Source: Gemmatimonadales bacterium (lineage in GTDB: Bacteria; Gemmatimonadota; Gemmatimonadetes; Longimicrobiales; Gaopeijiaceae). Taken from it: a DNA stretch of 34,902 nt. The notes beneath the pieces are model-generated. The model ran no database searches, was not told where the DNA came from, and worked only from the letters and a program-made list of their open reading frames with translations. The position numbers and the translations under genes are program-made. Shown here piece after piece: positions 25,509 to 34,116 of the stretch (its first letter is position 1; every line of letters starts with the position of its first letter). The DNA lies in contig REBS01000125.1 of assembly GCA_007692605.1 (NCBI GenBank), positions 1 through 34,902 on the forward strand, written 5' to 3'.

Positions 25509-26612
25509 ATGGCGGAATATCAGAACCTCTTCACGCAGGTCCAGGTCCGACACGCTCCCGACCCCGGGGTCGGGATCCCGGACCCGGAAAACCGCGGTAA
25601 GCTGGCCGGCTTCTCGGGCCTGCTCGGCCGCATCGGCGATGCCCAGATCGGCCCGATCCACCTGGGCTGGCTCGGAATCCTCTCAATCATCACCGGCGGC
25701 CTCTCGATCGTGATCATGGGACTCGTCATGTGGTCCTCGGTCGGCTGGGATCCGGTGCAGTTCGTCCGGCAGCTTCCCTGGCTGGCCGTCGAGCCGCCGG
25801 CGCCCGAGTACGGGCTGAGCATCCCTCCGCTGAACGAGGGTGGATGGTGGATCCTCTGCGGGGCCCTCCTGACGACCGCGATCGGACTCTGGTGGTGCCG
25901 GATGTACGCCCGTGCCCGCGCACTCGGGATGGGGACCCACGTGGCATGGGCCTTCGCCGCGGCGATCTGGCTCTACCTGGTCCTCGGATTCATCCGGCCG
26001 GTCCTGATGGGCGAATGGGCGCAGGCGGTCCCCTTCGGGATCTTCCCGCACCTCGACTGGACGGCGGCCTTCAGCATCCGGTACGGCAACCTCTTCTACA
26101 ACCCCTTTCACATGCTGTCGATCGCCTTCCTCTACGGGTCGGCGCTCCTTTTCGCAATGCACGCGGGGACCATCCTGGCCGCCGCCAAGATGGGCGCGGA
26201 GCGCGAGGTGGACCAGATCACCGACCGGGGCACCGCGGCGGAGCGAAGCCAGCTCTTCTGGCGCTGGACCATGGGCTTCAACGCCACCATGGAGTCGATT
26301 CACCGGTGGGCCTGGTGGTTCGCGGTCCTGACCGTGATCACGGGCGGGATCGGAATCGTGCTCACGGGAACGGCAGTCGACAACTGGTACCTCTGGGGTC
26401 AGAAGCACGGACTCGTTCCGGACTACCCCGAGGTCTGGGCGGACCCCGCATACCCGGTCCAACCCGGTGAGCTCGAGGGGCCATGGCAGACCCCGCCCCC
26501 CGAAGGTTTCCCGGGTCTCGACACCTCGTTCCGCGATGGTGGCCTCCTGCCCGGTACGGACATTCGCCTCACCTTCGCCGACGTCGCACTCAACGCGGAG
26601 AGCATCCGATGA
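25509..26612 (+). CDS. pufM: Reaction-centre M subunit with long C-terminal extension
   Basis: 367-residue subunit. Residues 1-305 align with other M proteins, offset -1 from Rhodobacter: His181 (PHLDW) and special-pair His201 (YNPFHM), iron ligands His218 (AMHAG), Glu233 and His265 (SIHRWAWW), Tyr209, and the quinone-site Trp251. Family members are usually about 305-325 residues, so roughly 45-60 residues after [12 protein letters not shown] are extra. The tail is Pro/Gly-rich, ends in a LTFADVALN-like segment, and would lie on the periplasmic face beside the cytochrome. GAGG lies six bases upstream of the ATG; the stop overlaps pufC by ATGA. Confidence 0.96.
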   Translation: MAEYQNLFTQVQVRHAPDPGVGIPDPENRGKLAGFSGLLGRIGDAQIGPIHLGWLGILSIITGGLSIVIMGLVMWSSVGWDPVQFVRQLPWLAVEPPAPEYGLSIPPLNEGGWWILCGALLTTAIGLWWCRMYARARALGMGTHVAWAFAAAIWLYLVLGFIRPVLMGEWAQAVPFGIFPHLDWTAAFSIRYGNLFYNPFHMLSIAFLYGSALLFAMHAGTILAAAKMGAEREVDQITDRGTAAERSQLFWRWTMGFNATMESIHRWAWWFAVLTVITGGIGIVLTGTAVDNWYLWGQKHGLVPDYPEVWADPAYPVQPGELEGPWQTPPPEGFPGLDTSFRDGGLLPGTDIRLTFADVALNAESIR

Positions 26613-27676
26613 AGAAGCAACTTCTGATCCTCTCTGCCGCCGGAGCGCTGCTGGCGATCCAGGCCTGTGAGCTTCCACCGGTCGAGACCTCGCAGTTGGG
26701 GTTCCGCGGAGTGGGAATGGAGCACGTCGCGAACCCCTCCACCCTCCAGGACTCGATGGAGTCGGTCGCCGCGCGAATCCCGCAGCTCGCCGGCGCCCCG
26801 GACGCCGAGATGGAGCCGGCTCCCGCGGGCACCTGGGAGAACGTCCAGTACCTGGGGCACCTGAGCGAGGCCGAATTCAACCGCACCATGCTCGCCATGA
26901 CCGCATGGGTCGCCCAGGAAACCGGCCAGGGATGCAACTACTGCCACGTGATCGAAGACGACGGGACCGTCAACTTCGTCTCGGACGACATCTACACCAA
27001 GGTCGTTTCCCGCGACATGATCCGCATGACCCAGGACCTGAACGCAAACTACCCCGAGCACGTGGGTGAGACCGGTGTGAACTGCTGGACCTGTCACATG
27101 GGCGAGGTCCTGCCGAACAACTACTGGTTCTACGCCGCCGACGGGGAGCGCGACCTGGAGCGGTACTACGTGAACGAGGGCGCTCGGCAGACCGAGCGCT
27201 ACCTGCTCGACCAGGAGGCCATTCGGGTGATTTCGGACCAGGCTCTCACGGGGGACACCGAGAACACCTCGTCGATCCAGGACACCGAGTACGCCTACTG
27301 GGTCATGATTCAGATGTCGAAGGACCTGGGCGTGAACTGCACCTACTGCCACACTACGGCTCGCTTCAGCGACTGGGATGAGAGCCCACCGCAGCGGGTG
27401 ACCGCACTGCGGGGGGTCGGAATGGTCCGGCACGCGAACGCGGAATACATGCTTCCCCTTCAGGACGAGTGGCCCGCCAACCGCCTCGGCCCCATGGGTG
27501 ACGGACCGAAGATCCAGTGCGCGACCTGCCACAACGGGGCTTTCCAGCCCCAGTATGGCGCCGAGGCGAGTCATGCGACCGAGTGGCCGGCCTTCCAGGT
27601 GCTCGGTCCCCCGCACAACGGAGCGGGGGCCGATGCGGATGACGGCGACGAGGACACCGAGGACGGGGAGAACTGA
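26609..27676 (+). CDS. pufC: Reaction-centre tetrahaem cytochrome c subunit
   Basis: 355-residue lipoprotein (lipobox IQAC, Cys20) that re-reduces the special pair from the periplasmic side. Four haem motifs are present: C109-x2-C112-H113, C159-x2-C162-H163, C244-x2-C247-H248 and C304-x2-C307-H308. Met residues upstream of the first three (MTAW, MIRM, MIQM) are the expected axial ligands. The pairs 1-2 and 3-4 show the internal duplication of the family. The last 15 residues form a short Asp/Glu-rich tail. The start overlaps pufM (ATGA), and the Nfu-like gene follows two bases after the stop. Confidence 0.96.
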   Translation: MKKQLLILSAAGALLAIQACELPPVETSQLGFRGVGMEHVANPSTLQDSMESVAARIPQLAGAPDAEMEPAPAGTWENVQYLGHLSEAEFNRTMLAMTAWVAQETGQGCNYCHVIEDDGTVNFVSDDIYTKVVSRDMIRMTQDLNANYPEHVGETGVNCWTCHMGEVLPNNYWFYAADGERDLERYYVNEGARQTERYLLDQEAIRVISDQALTGDTENTSSIQDTEYAYWVMIQMSKDLGVNCTYCHTTARFSDWDESPPQRVTALRGVGMVRHANAEYMLPLQDEWPANRLGPMGDGPKIQCATCHNGAFQPQYGAEASHATEWPAFQVLGPPHNGAGADADDGDEDTEDGEN

Positions 27677-27678
27677 CG

Positions 27679-28356
27679 ATGATTCGCCCGCTGGAGCTGC
27701 CGGTCCTTTCCGAAGGGGTGCAGGAGGCCCACCGCACGGTGGTGCGCTTCACGCCCGCGGCCCGCAAGATGCTCACGGCCTTCGCGGAGGCCTTCGGGGA
27801 CCCGTCGGCCGTCCTCCTGGTCGAGGCCTCGTCGGACGAAGAACTGCATCTGGAATTCGTGTCGGCCACAACCCCCCTCGCGCGAGGGGCCTTCGAGGTC
27901 GAAGGAGACCCCATACCCCTGCGCTTCGACGCGCGAACCGGGGGCGTGCTGACCGGTCGAACCATCGATTACACAGACGAGGGAGGTGTCCGGGGCTTCC
28001 TGGTGCGGACTATGGCCGGACCTTCGGGTTCGCGTGCACCCGGCCCTCCCTCTGTAAGCGACGGTCCGCTGGAAGCCGCGATCCGTTCCGAGATCCGGCA
28101 GAGGGTGAATCCGCTCGTCGAGAGCCATGGAGGTGAAGTCCGGCTCATGCGAGTCACCGACGAGGGGGTCGCGGAGGTCGAAATGGACGGTGGGTGTCAG
28201 GGATGCGCCTCGGCGCGGGGCACGCTGGAAGGGGTGGTCCGCCGCATCCTGATGCGCAGCCTGCCCGAACTCCACGACGTGATCGACGTGACCGATCACG
28301 ATGCGGGAGAAGCGCCCTTCTATTCCCGGGACACAGCGCGCCAGGCCTGCGGGTGA
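27679..28356 (+). CDS. Nfu-like iron-sulfur cluster carrier in the puf operon
   Basis: 225-residue two-domain protein. Residues about 20-110 resemble an A-type (HesB/IscA-like) fold (RFTPAARKMLTAFAEAFGD onward) but carry no cysteines, as in NfuA. Residues about 130-205 are a NifU C-terminal domain with the cluster-binding C173-x2-C176 (MDGGCQGCASARGTLEG). It would hold and hand over [4Fe-4S] clusters. The spacing of two bases after pufC and the GTGA overlap with puhE tie it firmly to the puf transcript. BchX, BchY and BchZ all need clusters, and these are oxygen sensitive, which suggests a supply or repair role. That link is inferred from context. Confidence 0.85.
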   Translation: MIRPLELPVLSEGVQEAHRTVVRFTPAARKMLTAFAEAFGDPSAVLLVEASSDEELHLEFVSATTPLARGAFEVEGDPIPLRFDARTGGVLTGRTIDYTDEGGVRGFLVRTMAGPSGSRAPGPPSVSDGPLEAAIRSEIRQRVNPLVESHGGEVRLMRVTDEGVAEVEMDGGCQGCASARGTLEGVVRRILMRSLPELHDVIDVTDHDAGEAPFYSRDTARQACG

Positions 28357-29144
28357 GCACACTGCTTCCGGTGGGGGCTGCCATCGGTGCCTGGTGGGCG
28401 GGAACTGGGCTCCTCTTTCTTCTCGCGAGAGCGGCGGACTCGGACCGCCACCGGGGATACCTGCTCGCCGGGGCCTCGGGCGCGGCCGTAGCCGCCGGTG
28501 CGGCCGCCGTAGCCCTGCGCGAGGTCGGTGGAACCAGCGGAGCCCTCCTGGGCTTCGGGGTGGGCGTCCTGCTCTGGGCGTGGCACGAACTCACCTTCCT
28601 CTCCGGGGCCCTCACGGGTCCGATCAAGGAGCCCTGCCCACCGGAGCTCTCGGGCTTTCCCCGGTTCCGGCATGCGGTGGGAGCGATCATCCACCACGAG
28701 CTGGCGCTGGCCGCCACCGTCCTCGCGCTGGGGATCGCCGCCTGGGGAGCCTCGAACGCCATGCCCTTCTATACCTTTCTGGTGTTCTGGGTCATGCGAC
28801 TGAGTGCGAAGCTGAATCTCTTCGCGGGCGTCCCCAACCCGAACGACCACCTCTTCCCGTCGCGCCTGGCGCACCTCGCCTCGCTGGTGCCGGCGCGTCG
28901 GACGAGCGGACTCCTGCCGATCTCGCTGGTGCTCATCGCCGCCGTGACCGGAGGCCTTCTCTATGGGGGATTCGCCACCGACAGCGCCTACTGGAGCGCC
29001 AGCTTGCTGATCCTGGGCACGCTCGCCGGCCTCGCCGCGCTCGAGCACCTGGTGATGGTCGTGCCGATCCGGCTCGAGAGCCTCTGGGGGTGGGAGCCGG
29101 CGCCGAAACGGGAGTCCGGAGCCGAAACGACCCTCTCCGGCTGA
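28353..29144 (+). CDS. puhE: Photosynthetic complex assembly protein PuhE
   Basis: 263-residue multi-helix membrane protein of the PuhE (DUF3623) family. About seven membrane segments are visible. Diagnostic pieces are LLWAWHELTFLSGALTGP, KEPCP, the RFRHAVGAIIHHELALA segment and FWVMRLSAKLNLFAGVPN. The family acts in reaction-centre and antenna assembly or bacteriochlorophyll regulation; the mechanism is not settled. The GTG start overlaps the Nfu-like stop (GTGA). In proteobacterial clusters puhE usually follows acsF on the same strand; here it ends the puf operon and converges on acsF. Confidence 0.88.
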   Translation: MSTLLPVGAAIGAWWAGTGLLFLLARAADSDRHRGYLLAGASGAAVAAGAAAVALREVGGTSGALLGFGVGVLLWAWHELTFLSGALTGPIKEPCPPELSGFPRFRHAVGAIIHHELALAATVLALGIAAWGASNAMPFYTFLVFWVMRLSAKLNLFAGVPNPNDHLFPSRLAHLASLVPARRTSGLLPISLVLIAAVTGGLLYGGFATDSAYWSASLLILGTLAGLAALEHLVMVVPIRLESLWGWEPAPKRESGAETTLSG

Positions 29145-29174
29145 CCCCCACGATCCAGGTGGGGGTCGGCCGGA
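29136..29174. terminator. Bidirectional terminator between puhE and acsF
   Basis: A 16-bp stem with one G-T pair around a 7-base loop (GATCCAG). The stem core is TGACCCCCAC with its complement. It begins inside the last codons of puhE and ends eight bases before the acsF stop, exactly between two convergent operons. There is no long T-run on either side, but symmetry and position support termination or blocking of read-through in both directions. Confidence 0.75.
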
Positions 29175-29181
29175 AGAGGGT

Positions 29182-30240
29182 TCAGTAGGCCGGGGTCAGC
29201 TGGAAATCGGCGGGGACCTCATTCTTGTGGGCCTTCATCGTGTAGAGACGCCCGAACTGGTAGGCGTTGCCCAGCATGAGGCCTCCCCGACGGATCTTCT
29301 GGAAGAGGCCGCCCTTCTCCCTCGACTCGTTGATCTTGCGCGTGTTCTCGACCATCCGGTTCATGCGGGCGATGAAGCGGGGATTCTCGAAGTCCAGCAG
29401 GACCGGGAAGACCTGCTTCGAGATCTCGGTCGTGATGCGAAAGACCTCGAGATCGTATTCCGACGGATCCATTCCCATCGCCTCGTAGAAGGTGCCGCGC
29501 AGGTGGTCGCGGACCCACATGGTGCAGAAGACCGCCAGGAGGAAGAAGCGGATCCAGAGCTTGTTTCGCCCGGAGATGAGCTTCGGGTTGGAATGCATGA
29601 GGGCCGCGAAGGCCTCACCGTGCCGGAACTCGTCGTTGCACCAGTCCTCGAACCACTCGAAGATCGGGTGGAAGCGCTTGTCCGGATTCTTTTCGAAGTT
29701 GCGGAAGATCGTGATATACCGCGCGTAGCCGATCTTCTCGGACAGGTACGTCGCGTAAAAGATGAATTTCGGCTTGAAGAAGGTGTACTTCTTGGTCTTG
29801 GTGAGAAAGGAGAGATCCACCCCCACACCGAGGTCCTTGAGCGTCCCGTTGATGAAGCCCGCGTGCCGGCCTTCGTCTCGGCTCATGTGGCCGAAGAGCT
29901 CCGAGAGGTCCTTGTTCTTCGTCCGCTTCTTGATCTCGGCGTAGAGGATGCAGCCCGAGAACTCCGCGGTGATGGAGCTCACCAGGAACTCGATGAACTC
30001 GTCGCGCACCTCGAGGTGCGACCAGTCACCTTCGAAGCGCTCGTTACGCTTGAAGTGGCTCTTGTTGGGGTCGTCTCGGAACTCCTTCAGGAGCGCGTCC
30101 CAGACCTCGCGAACCGGCTCGACACTGAGCTCGTCCATCGCTTCGAAGTCTGTCGTGTAGAAGCGGGGCGAGAGCGCCGCGTCCTCCTGGGCCTTCTTGG
30201 TCGCCTCGTTGACCGGGGCCTTCGTGGTCGTAGGGTACAT
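29182..30240 (-). CDS. acsF: Aerobic Mg-protoporphyrin IX monomethyl ester cyclase
   Basis: 352-residue di-iron oxygenase that forms the fifth (isocyclic) ring using O2. Hallmarks are the N-terminal [16 protein letters not shown], ligand motifs in [20 protein letters not shown] and [12 protein letters not shown], and [21 protein letters not shown]. The enzyme implies that pigment is made in the presence of oxygen; no anaerobic bchE is in the window. GGGAG lies ten bases before the ATG. It is the last gene of the minus-strand operon, 29 bases after the small membrane-protein gene. Confidence 0.97.
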   Translation of the reverse strand: MYPTTTKAPVNEATKKAQEDAALSPRFYTTDFEAMDELSVEPVREVWDALLKEFRDDPNKSHFKRNERFEGDWSHLEVRDEFIEFLVSSITAEFSGCILYAEIKKRTKNKDLSELFGHMSRDEGRHAGFINGTLKDLGVGVDLSFLTKTKKYTFFKPKFIFYATYLSEKIGYARYITIFRNFEKNPDKRFHPIFEWFEDWCNDEFRHGEAFAALMHSNPKLISGRNKLWIRFFLLAVFCTMWVRDHLRGTFYEAMGMDPSEYDLEVFRITTEISKQVFPVLLDFENPRFIARMNRMVENTRKINESREKGGLFQKIRRGGLMLGNAYQFGRLYTMKAHKNEVPADFQLTPAY

Positions 30241-30269
30241 CCGTTTGTCACTCCCGATTCAGGTGGGGC

Positions 30270-30608
30270 CTACTCGAAGCCCACGTCATACAGTTCATAG
30301 AATTCGAATCGCCCGGTGACCCGCGTCCACCAGCGTCGCAGCGCGCTCGCACGCGTCACGACGGCCTCGGAGTCCTGCGTGGCCGTGCGTCCGTATTCGA
30401 TTCGGACAAGGTCCCCATCGACGCCCTCGACTCGGACGGAGTCGCCCGGCTCGGGAAGGAATCCCATCAGCTCGACATGGGCGTGGAGGTGTTCGTGGGT
30501 TCGTTCGAGGTCGAGGCGGCAGGGCACACGCTCCGTGCGCCGCCAGAAAAACCAGACCAGGAGGAGCGCGATGATCGCGGCAACTCCGATCCATGCAAAT
30601 GGGCTCAT
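30270..30608 (-). CDS. Small membrane protein between puhC and acsF
   Basis: 112-residue protein with one N-terminal membrane helix (WIGVAAIIALLLVWFFW) and a soluble domain (LDLERTHEHLHAHVELMGF, then PGDSVRVEGVDGDLVRIEYG). The short beta-rich part with PGDxVxV wording is similar in style to small hypothetical proteins that sit between puhC and acsF in proteobacterial clusters. I know no function for these; a helper role in complex assembly or in AcsF activity is possible. The ATG overlaps the puhC stop by ATGA, so it is translated with the puh genes. Confidence 0.78.
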   Translation of the reverse strand: MSPFAWIGVAAIIALLLVWFFWRRTERVPCRLDLERTHEHLHAHVELMGFLPEPGDSVRVEGVDGDLVRIEYGRTATQDSEAVVTRASALRRWWTRVTGRFEFYELYDVGFE

Positions 30609-31141
30609 TCCCTGTGTTCTCCCTGTGTTGGTGCGTCGGGGCGCCGGGTCACCCCGGGCGCCGTGGTACCCAGATCCGTCAGGAGTGCGGCGAAGGCCCC
30701 CGCATTCGTATGTCCGAAGGCGTAGAGATCCAGTCGCACCCCGGTCAACGGGTCATCGAGGGTGAGGGCTCCGTCCGACCACTGGACGAGCCGATACGGA
30801 TCCTCCGGTGAGAACCTTGCCGTCATCCGCTCTCGATTCAGCGGGCGGACCGCACCGCGAAGAAACCCACCCTCGCCAGGCTCCAGCTGGACCAGAAGCA
30901 TCGCCGAACTCCCATCCCGAATACGGATGATCCCGTCTTCACCCTCGGTCTCGAAGCTGATCATACGCTCGGCGATCACCGTCCGATCGTCCAGATCGGC
31001 ACTCGATACCACCCCGACCCCGGTCAAACGAGCCACCGCGGCCAGAACCAGCACCAGGGCGAGCATTACCCCGATGGCCTTGAGCGCGGCGGGGGGCAGG
31101 ATATTCGGCGGGGTATCGTCGTCGATATGGATATAGCTCAT
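30605..31141 (-). CDS. puhC: Photosynthetic complex assembly protein PuhC
   Basis: 178-residue protein with an N-terminal cytoplasmic stretch, one membrane helix (about residues 23-43) and a soluble domain. The phrases RMISFETEGEDGIIRIRDGSSA, EPGEGGFLRGAVRPLNRERM, RLVQWSDGALTLDDPLTGVRLDLYAFG and NAGAFAALL match the PuhC pattern. PuhC is needed for normal amounts of LH1 and reaction centre in Rhodobacter. Both ends overlap neighbours by ATGA (puhB before, small membrane protein after). Confidence 0.92.
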   Translation of the reverse strand: MSYIHIDDDTPPNILPPAALKAIGVMLALVLVLAAVARLTGVGVVSSADLDDRTVIAERMISFETEGEDGIIRIRDGSSAMLLVQLEPGEGGFLRGAVRPLNRERMTARFSPEDPYRLVQWSDGALTLDDPLTGVRLDLYAFGHTNAGAFAALLTDLGTTAPGVTRRPDAPTQGEHRE

Positions 31142-31848
31142 GATACGGCCTCCTGAACCCGGGAGCCAGAGCTCCGAGACGGCGGGCTCTCGCGCCGCGC
31201 CGCGCTTTCGACCTGTCCGGTCCGCTCACGGACCACCGAGGCCACGAGATCCCCCACCTCCTGGACATCGGAGAGCGCTCGTAGCGCCGGGATCGGATCC
31301 TTCCAGTGCCAGGGGCGGACATGCGGCCACAGGAAGAGCCAGCCGATGCGTTCATCCCCCACCGGGGTGAGGACCAGGTCGCCGCTCCCGTCGCGGTTCC
31401 GGCGCAGGTCCACGGATCCGATCTGCTCATGCGGAAGGTTCAGGACGCCGGGCAGCGCGATTCCGACCCGCATGACCACGCGCTTTTCGGTCACGACGTA
31501 GAGCGAGGTGACCCGGATCAGCCATGCGAGGATCAGGATCACCCCGGTGCCGAGGAGAGCGACGACGATCAGCCAGGTCAGGTCGGCTGCCAGCGATCCC
31601 ACGGTCGGGCCGCCGGTGGAGCCCCACGCGAGGAATCCGATCGCGACCAGGGCCCAGTAGAAGAGGAGGGCCCGGAGGTGCAGGACACGAAACGCCGTCG
31701 GCCAGAGGCCAGGACGGCCGCTCCATACCACGGTCTCCCCCGGTGGAAGGGGCTCCTCGACTCCCGGGAGTCGGAGACCTCGGAGGGCATCGGGCGCTTC
31801 GCTGTCTGGGTTCTGGGGGTGGTGCCCCGGTGCGGACGGGGTAGTCAT
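31138..31848 (-). CDS. puhB: Photosynthetic complex assembly protein PuhB
   Basis: 236-residue membrane protein with a bacterial PH-like domain. Order: short Pro-rich N-terminus, LPPGETVVWSGRPG, paired helices (ALLFYWALVAIGFLAW and LTWLIVVALLGTGVILILAW), then the soluble part TSLYVVTEKRVVMRVGIALPG, LNLPHEQIGSVDLR and FLWPHVRPWHWKDPIPALRAL. The last segments are typical of PuhB, which assists reaction-centre assembly. The ATG follows the puhA C-part stop by one base (TGAGATG). The Ser/Arg-rich C-terminal tail is poorly conserved in style. Confidence 0.92.
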   Translation of the reverse strand: MTTPSAPGHHPQNPDSEAPDALRGLRLPGVEEPLPPGETVVWSGRPGLWPTAFRVLHLRALLFYWALVAIGFLAWGSTGGPTVGSLAADLTWLIVVALLGTGVILILAWLIRVTSLYVVTEKRVVMRVGIALPGVLNLPHEQIGSVDLRRNRDGSGDLVLTPVGDERIGWLFLWPHVRPWHWKDPIPALRALSDVQEVGDLVASVVRERTGQVESAARRESPPSRSSGSRVQEAVS

Positions 31849-31849
31849 C

Positions 31850-32380
31850 TCAGAACAGGGGTTCGTTCCGGGAGGGTTCGGCGTACCGATACCCCCCGGC
31901 GTAGTATGCCACCACCCGATCCTCCTCGAGCAGGGTGATCTGCCCGGCCGTCTTCGGACGAGGCACATCGACAAAGTGCTTCCCATGGATCGACTGCACT
32001 CGGACCTCTCCCCGGCCTCGGTGGATCTTGGCGTACCCGATCGGGAGCAGGACCGTCCCCTCCCCTTCGGAGAGTTCCACCTCGAGGTAGCGGATCTGCG
32101 GCTCGGCCAGATCGACCCACAGGTCGGTGACCACGCCGGCGGCGACCCCGTCGTCGCCGACCACCTTCATGCCTCGAGGATCCGGGCTCTTCCCTTCGAT
32201 CGACCAACCGGTCAGCGCGGACATCGGCTGGAACCGCGGACGACCGTCGTGCGTGAGGTCCGGTCGGTCGGCACGATCGGTGGTCCACGAAGCGGCGCCG
32301 ACCCCGTCCTTCATGGGATCGCCCGTCGGCTCCATGGGGGCACCGGGGTGAGGGCTGCTGGGACGAATGGCGTCGCTCAT
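31850..32380 (-). CDS. puhA: Reaction-centre H subunit, separate cytoplasmic domain
   Basis: 176-residue protein equal to the soluble PRC-barrel part of Puh[17 protein letters not shown], the [13 protein letters not shown] region, [31 protein letters not shown] and [20 protein letters not shown] line up with the C-terminal two thirds of canonical H subunits. No membrane helix is present. The residues expected to cap the quinone sites are therefore on a separate chain from the anchor. ATG 32380 overlaps the N-part stop by ATGA, and AGGAGG lies four bases upstream. The two parts total 269 residues, about the length of an intact PuhA (around 255-260). Confidence 0.9.
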   Translation of the reverse strand: MSDAIRPSSPHPGAPMEPTGDPMKDGVGAASWTTDRADRPDLTHDGRPRFQPMSALTGWSIEGKSPDPRGMKVVGDDGVAAGVVTDLWVDLAEPQIRYLEVELSEGEGTVLLPIGYAKIHRGRGEVRVQSIHGKHFVDVPRPKTAGQITLLEEDRVVAYYAGGYRYAEPSRNEPLF

Positions 32381-32658
32381 CGGGCCTCCTCGGGGTGGTT
32401 GCGGCCGGGGACACCCTCGGCCTCGGGCATGTAGTTCGCGGGATCCGAGGGATCCAGCGCCGGGTGCTTCAGGCGACTCGAGCGGGTCGTGCCAGAGGTC
32501 GGCACGCCCGGCCAGCCCTCCACGACCACGCCCTTCCGGTCGGAATCCAGTGGATATCCCTCGCGCTTGTCCTCACGCCTCAGATAGATGATGAGGCCCG
32601 CGAAGAAGAACCAGAAGAGATAGACTGTGATCTGCGCAAAATCGATGTACTCCACCAT
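32377..32658 (-). CDS. puhA: Reaction-centre H subunit, separate membrane anchor part
   Basis: 93-residue protein equal to the N-terminal part of PuhA. The membrane helix ([20 protein letters not shown]) and the [12 protein letters not shown] motif just after it are hallmark H-subunit features. The following linker ([19 protein letters not shown] and onward) ends with EEAR and a stop, where canonical PuhA continues into the PRC barrel. GGAGG lies three to four bases before the ATG. lhaA ends 18 bases upstream. The reading frame differs from the C-part gene. A single-base sequencing error could in principle create the split, but the signals at the junction argue against it. Confidence 0.9.
   Translation of the reverse strand: MVEYIDFAQITVYLFWFFFAGLIIYLRREDKREGYPLDSDRKGVVVEGWPGVPTSGTTRSSRLKHPALDPSDPANYMPEAEGVPGRNHPEEAR
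32385..32390 (-). promoter_or_regulatory. Ribosome binding site of the separate PuhA C-part
   Basis: AGGAGG on the minus strand, with four bases to ATG 32380, inside the last codons of the PuhA N-part gene. A perfect Shine-Dalgarno at this spot, with the ATGA overlap, indicates a real translation start rather than a chance ATG after a frameshift. Confidence 0.75.
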
Positions 32659-32676
32659 GCACCTCCGTGCGAAGGG

Positions 32677-34116
32677 TCAGCCGGGAAGTTCGGCCAGCCC
32701 GAAGCGTGAACGTTTCGAGCCGGCCGGGATCCGTCCCCTCGATACCACGAGGGGGCCCAGCACCACCATGGCCGAGAAAAGGGCCACGATCTCGATCTGA
32801 AAGACGATCATGTATCCGACCCCGGGTCCGGAAAGGCCCGCCCCCAGGGTTCCTGAAGCCGCCATCGAGGCGGCACCGTCACGAATCACTCCACCCACCA
32901 CCACCGCCAGACCCATCGCGGTCGCCTGCACCGCCCCCCACGCCCCCATGGCCAGTCCATTGCGCTCGGAGTCGTGCAGATCCATCGCCGCGGTCAGGGT
33001 ACCGACCAGGAAGAAGCCACCGCCGCCTCCGATCAACACCGCACCCAGCTGCAGCGCCAGGGGGGAGCCGATCACCGCGGACAGGAGGATGGCCACGAAG
33101 GCCCCGACCCCGATCAGCGTGCCCATCGCCGCCAGGCGACAGGCGTCGAACCCCCGCTCCAGCCATCGGGCGCTGAGCCCGAAGGCGACCACGGCGCCGC
33201 CGGCCGTGAGCGCCGTCAGAAACGACGTGCCCGCCACCCCCATCCCCAGCACCTCTCCCCCGAAGGGCTCGAGGAGCACCTCCTGCATCGAGAATCCCGC
33301 GGCTCCCAGTCCGACGGCCAGGAGCAGCCGGGCCGACCGGCCACCGGACATGAAGTCGGACCAGGCTTCGCCGAACCGCACCGCAGGGGCCGGGGTCGCG
33401 GCCCGGGCGCGGTCGCGCGGCTCCTGCTTCCAGAGCGCGATCACGTTGAGTAGCACGGTGATCACCGCCGCCCCCTGCACCACCTGGATCAGGCGGAGGG
33501 GGTTGAAGTCCCGCAGGACGAGGGCGTAGAAGGTGCCGCCCAGGATCATCCCCACGAGCAGGAAGAGGTAGAGGAGCGCGACCACCCGCGGCCGCTGCTC
33601 CGGCTTGCACAGGTCGGTCGCCAGGGCGAGCCCCGCCGTCTGCACCGTGTGTGCGCCGGCCCCGATCATCAGAAAGCCGAGTCCGGCCCCCGCGGTCCCG
33701 ATCCACGCCGGGGACGAATGGTCCCCACCCAGGAGCAGGAGGGCGAAGGGAAGGATCGCGAAGCCCCCGAACTGCAGGAGGGTCCCGAACCACAGGTAGG
33801 GCACCCGTCGCCACCCGAAGGCCGAACGATGCACATCGGACTTGAAGCCGATCAGCGCCCGGAACGGCCCGAAGAGGAGGGGGAGCGCGATCATCAGCGA
33901 CACCACCACCGCCGCGACCCCGAGTTCCACGATCATCACCCGGTTCAGCGTGCCGACCAGGAGGGTCAGCGCCATTCCCACCGACACCTGGAAGAGCGCC
34001 AGCCGCAGGAGCCGACCGAGGGGAAGCTCCGCACTGGCGGCGTCCGCGAAGGGAAGCCAGCGGGTCCCCAGGCGGGAGAGGGTCTCGGCGGTCAGAGAGG
34101 CGAAGGAGCGCTTCAT
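32677..34116 (-). CDS. lhaA: Light-harvesting complex assembly protein LhaA
   Basis: 479-residue membrane protein of the PucC/LhaA (BCD) family with about twelve membrane helices. Recognisable parts are LLRLALFQVSVGMALTLLVGTLNRVMIVELGV at the start, PLLFGPFRALIGFKSDVHRSAFGWRRVPYLWFGTL, AHTVQTAGLALATDLCKPEQRPRVVALLY, SMQEVLLEPFGGEVLGM and the late SERNGLAMGAWGAVQATAMG. The family delivers BChl or antenna peptides during LH1 assembly. ATG 34116 overlaps the bchM stop as ATGA. The order bchM-lhaA-puhA is the classic purple-bacterial one. Confidence 0.94.
   Translation of the reverse strand: MKRSFASLTAETLSRLGTRWLPFADAASAELPLGRLLRLALFQVSVGMALTLLVGTLNRVMIVELGVAAVVVSLMIALPLLFGPFRALIGFKSDVHRSAFGWRRVPYLWFGTLLQFGGFAILPFALLLLGGDHSSPAWIGTAGAGLGFLMIGAGAHTVQTAGLALATDLCKPEQRPRVVALLYLFLLVGMILGGTFYALVLRDFNPLRLIQVVQGAAVITVLLNVIALWKQEPRDRARAATPAPAVRFGEAWSDFMSGGRSARLLLAVGLGAAGFSMQEVLLEPFGGEVLGMGVAGTSFLTALTAGGAVVAFGLSARWLERGFDACRLAAMGTLIGVGAFVAILLSAVIGSPLALQLGAVLIGGGGGFFLVGTLTAAMDLHDSERNGLAMGAWGAVQATAMGLAVVVGGVIRDGAASMAASGTLGAGLSGPGVGYMIVFQIEIVALFSAMVVLGPLVVSRGRIPAGSKRSRFGLAELPG

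Noticed and set aside
31850-32658. puhA split caused by a sequencing or assembly frameshift
   Set aside because: Not excluded, but the perfect AGGAGG, ATG and ATGA overlap at the junction make a genuine split more likely.
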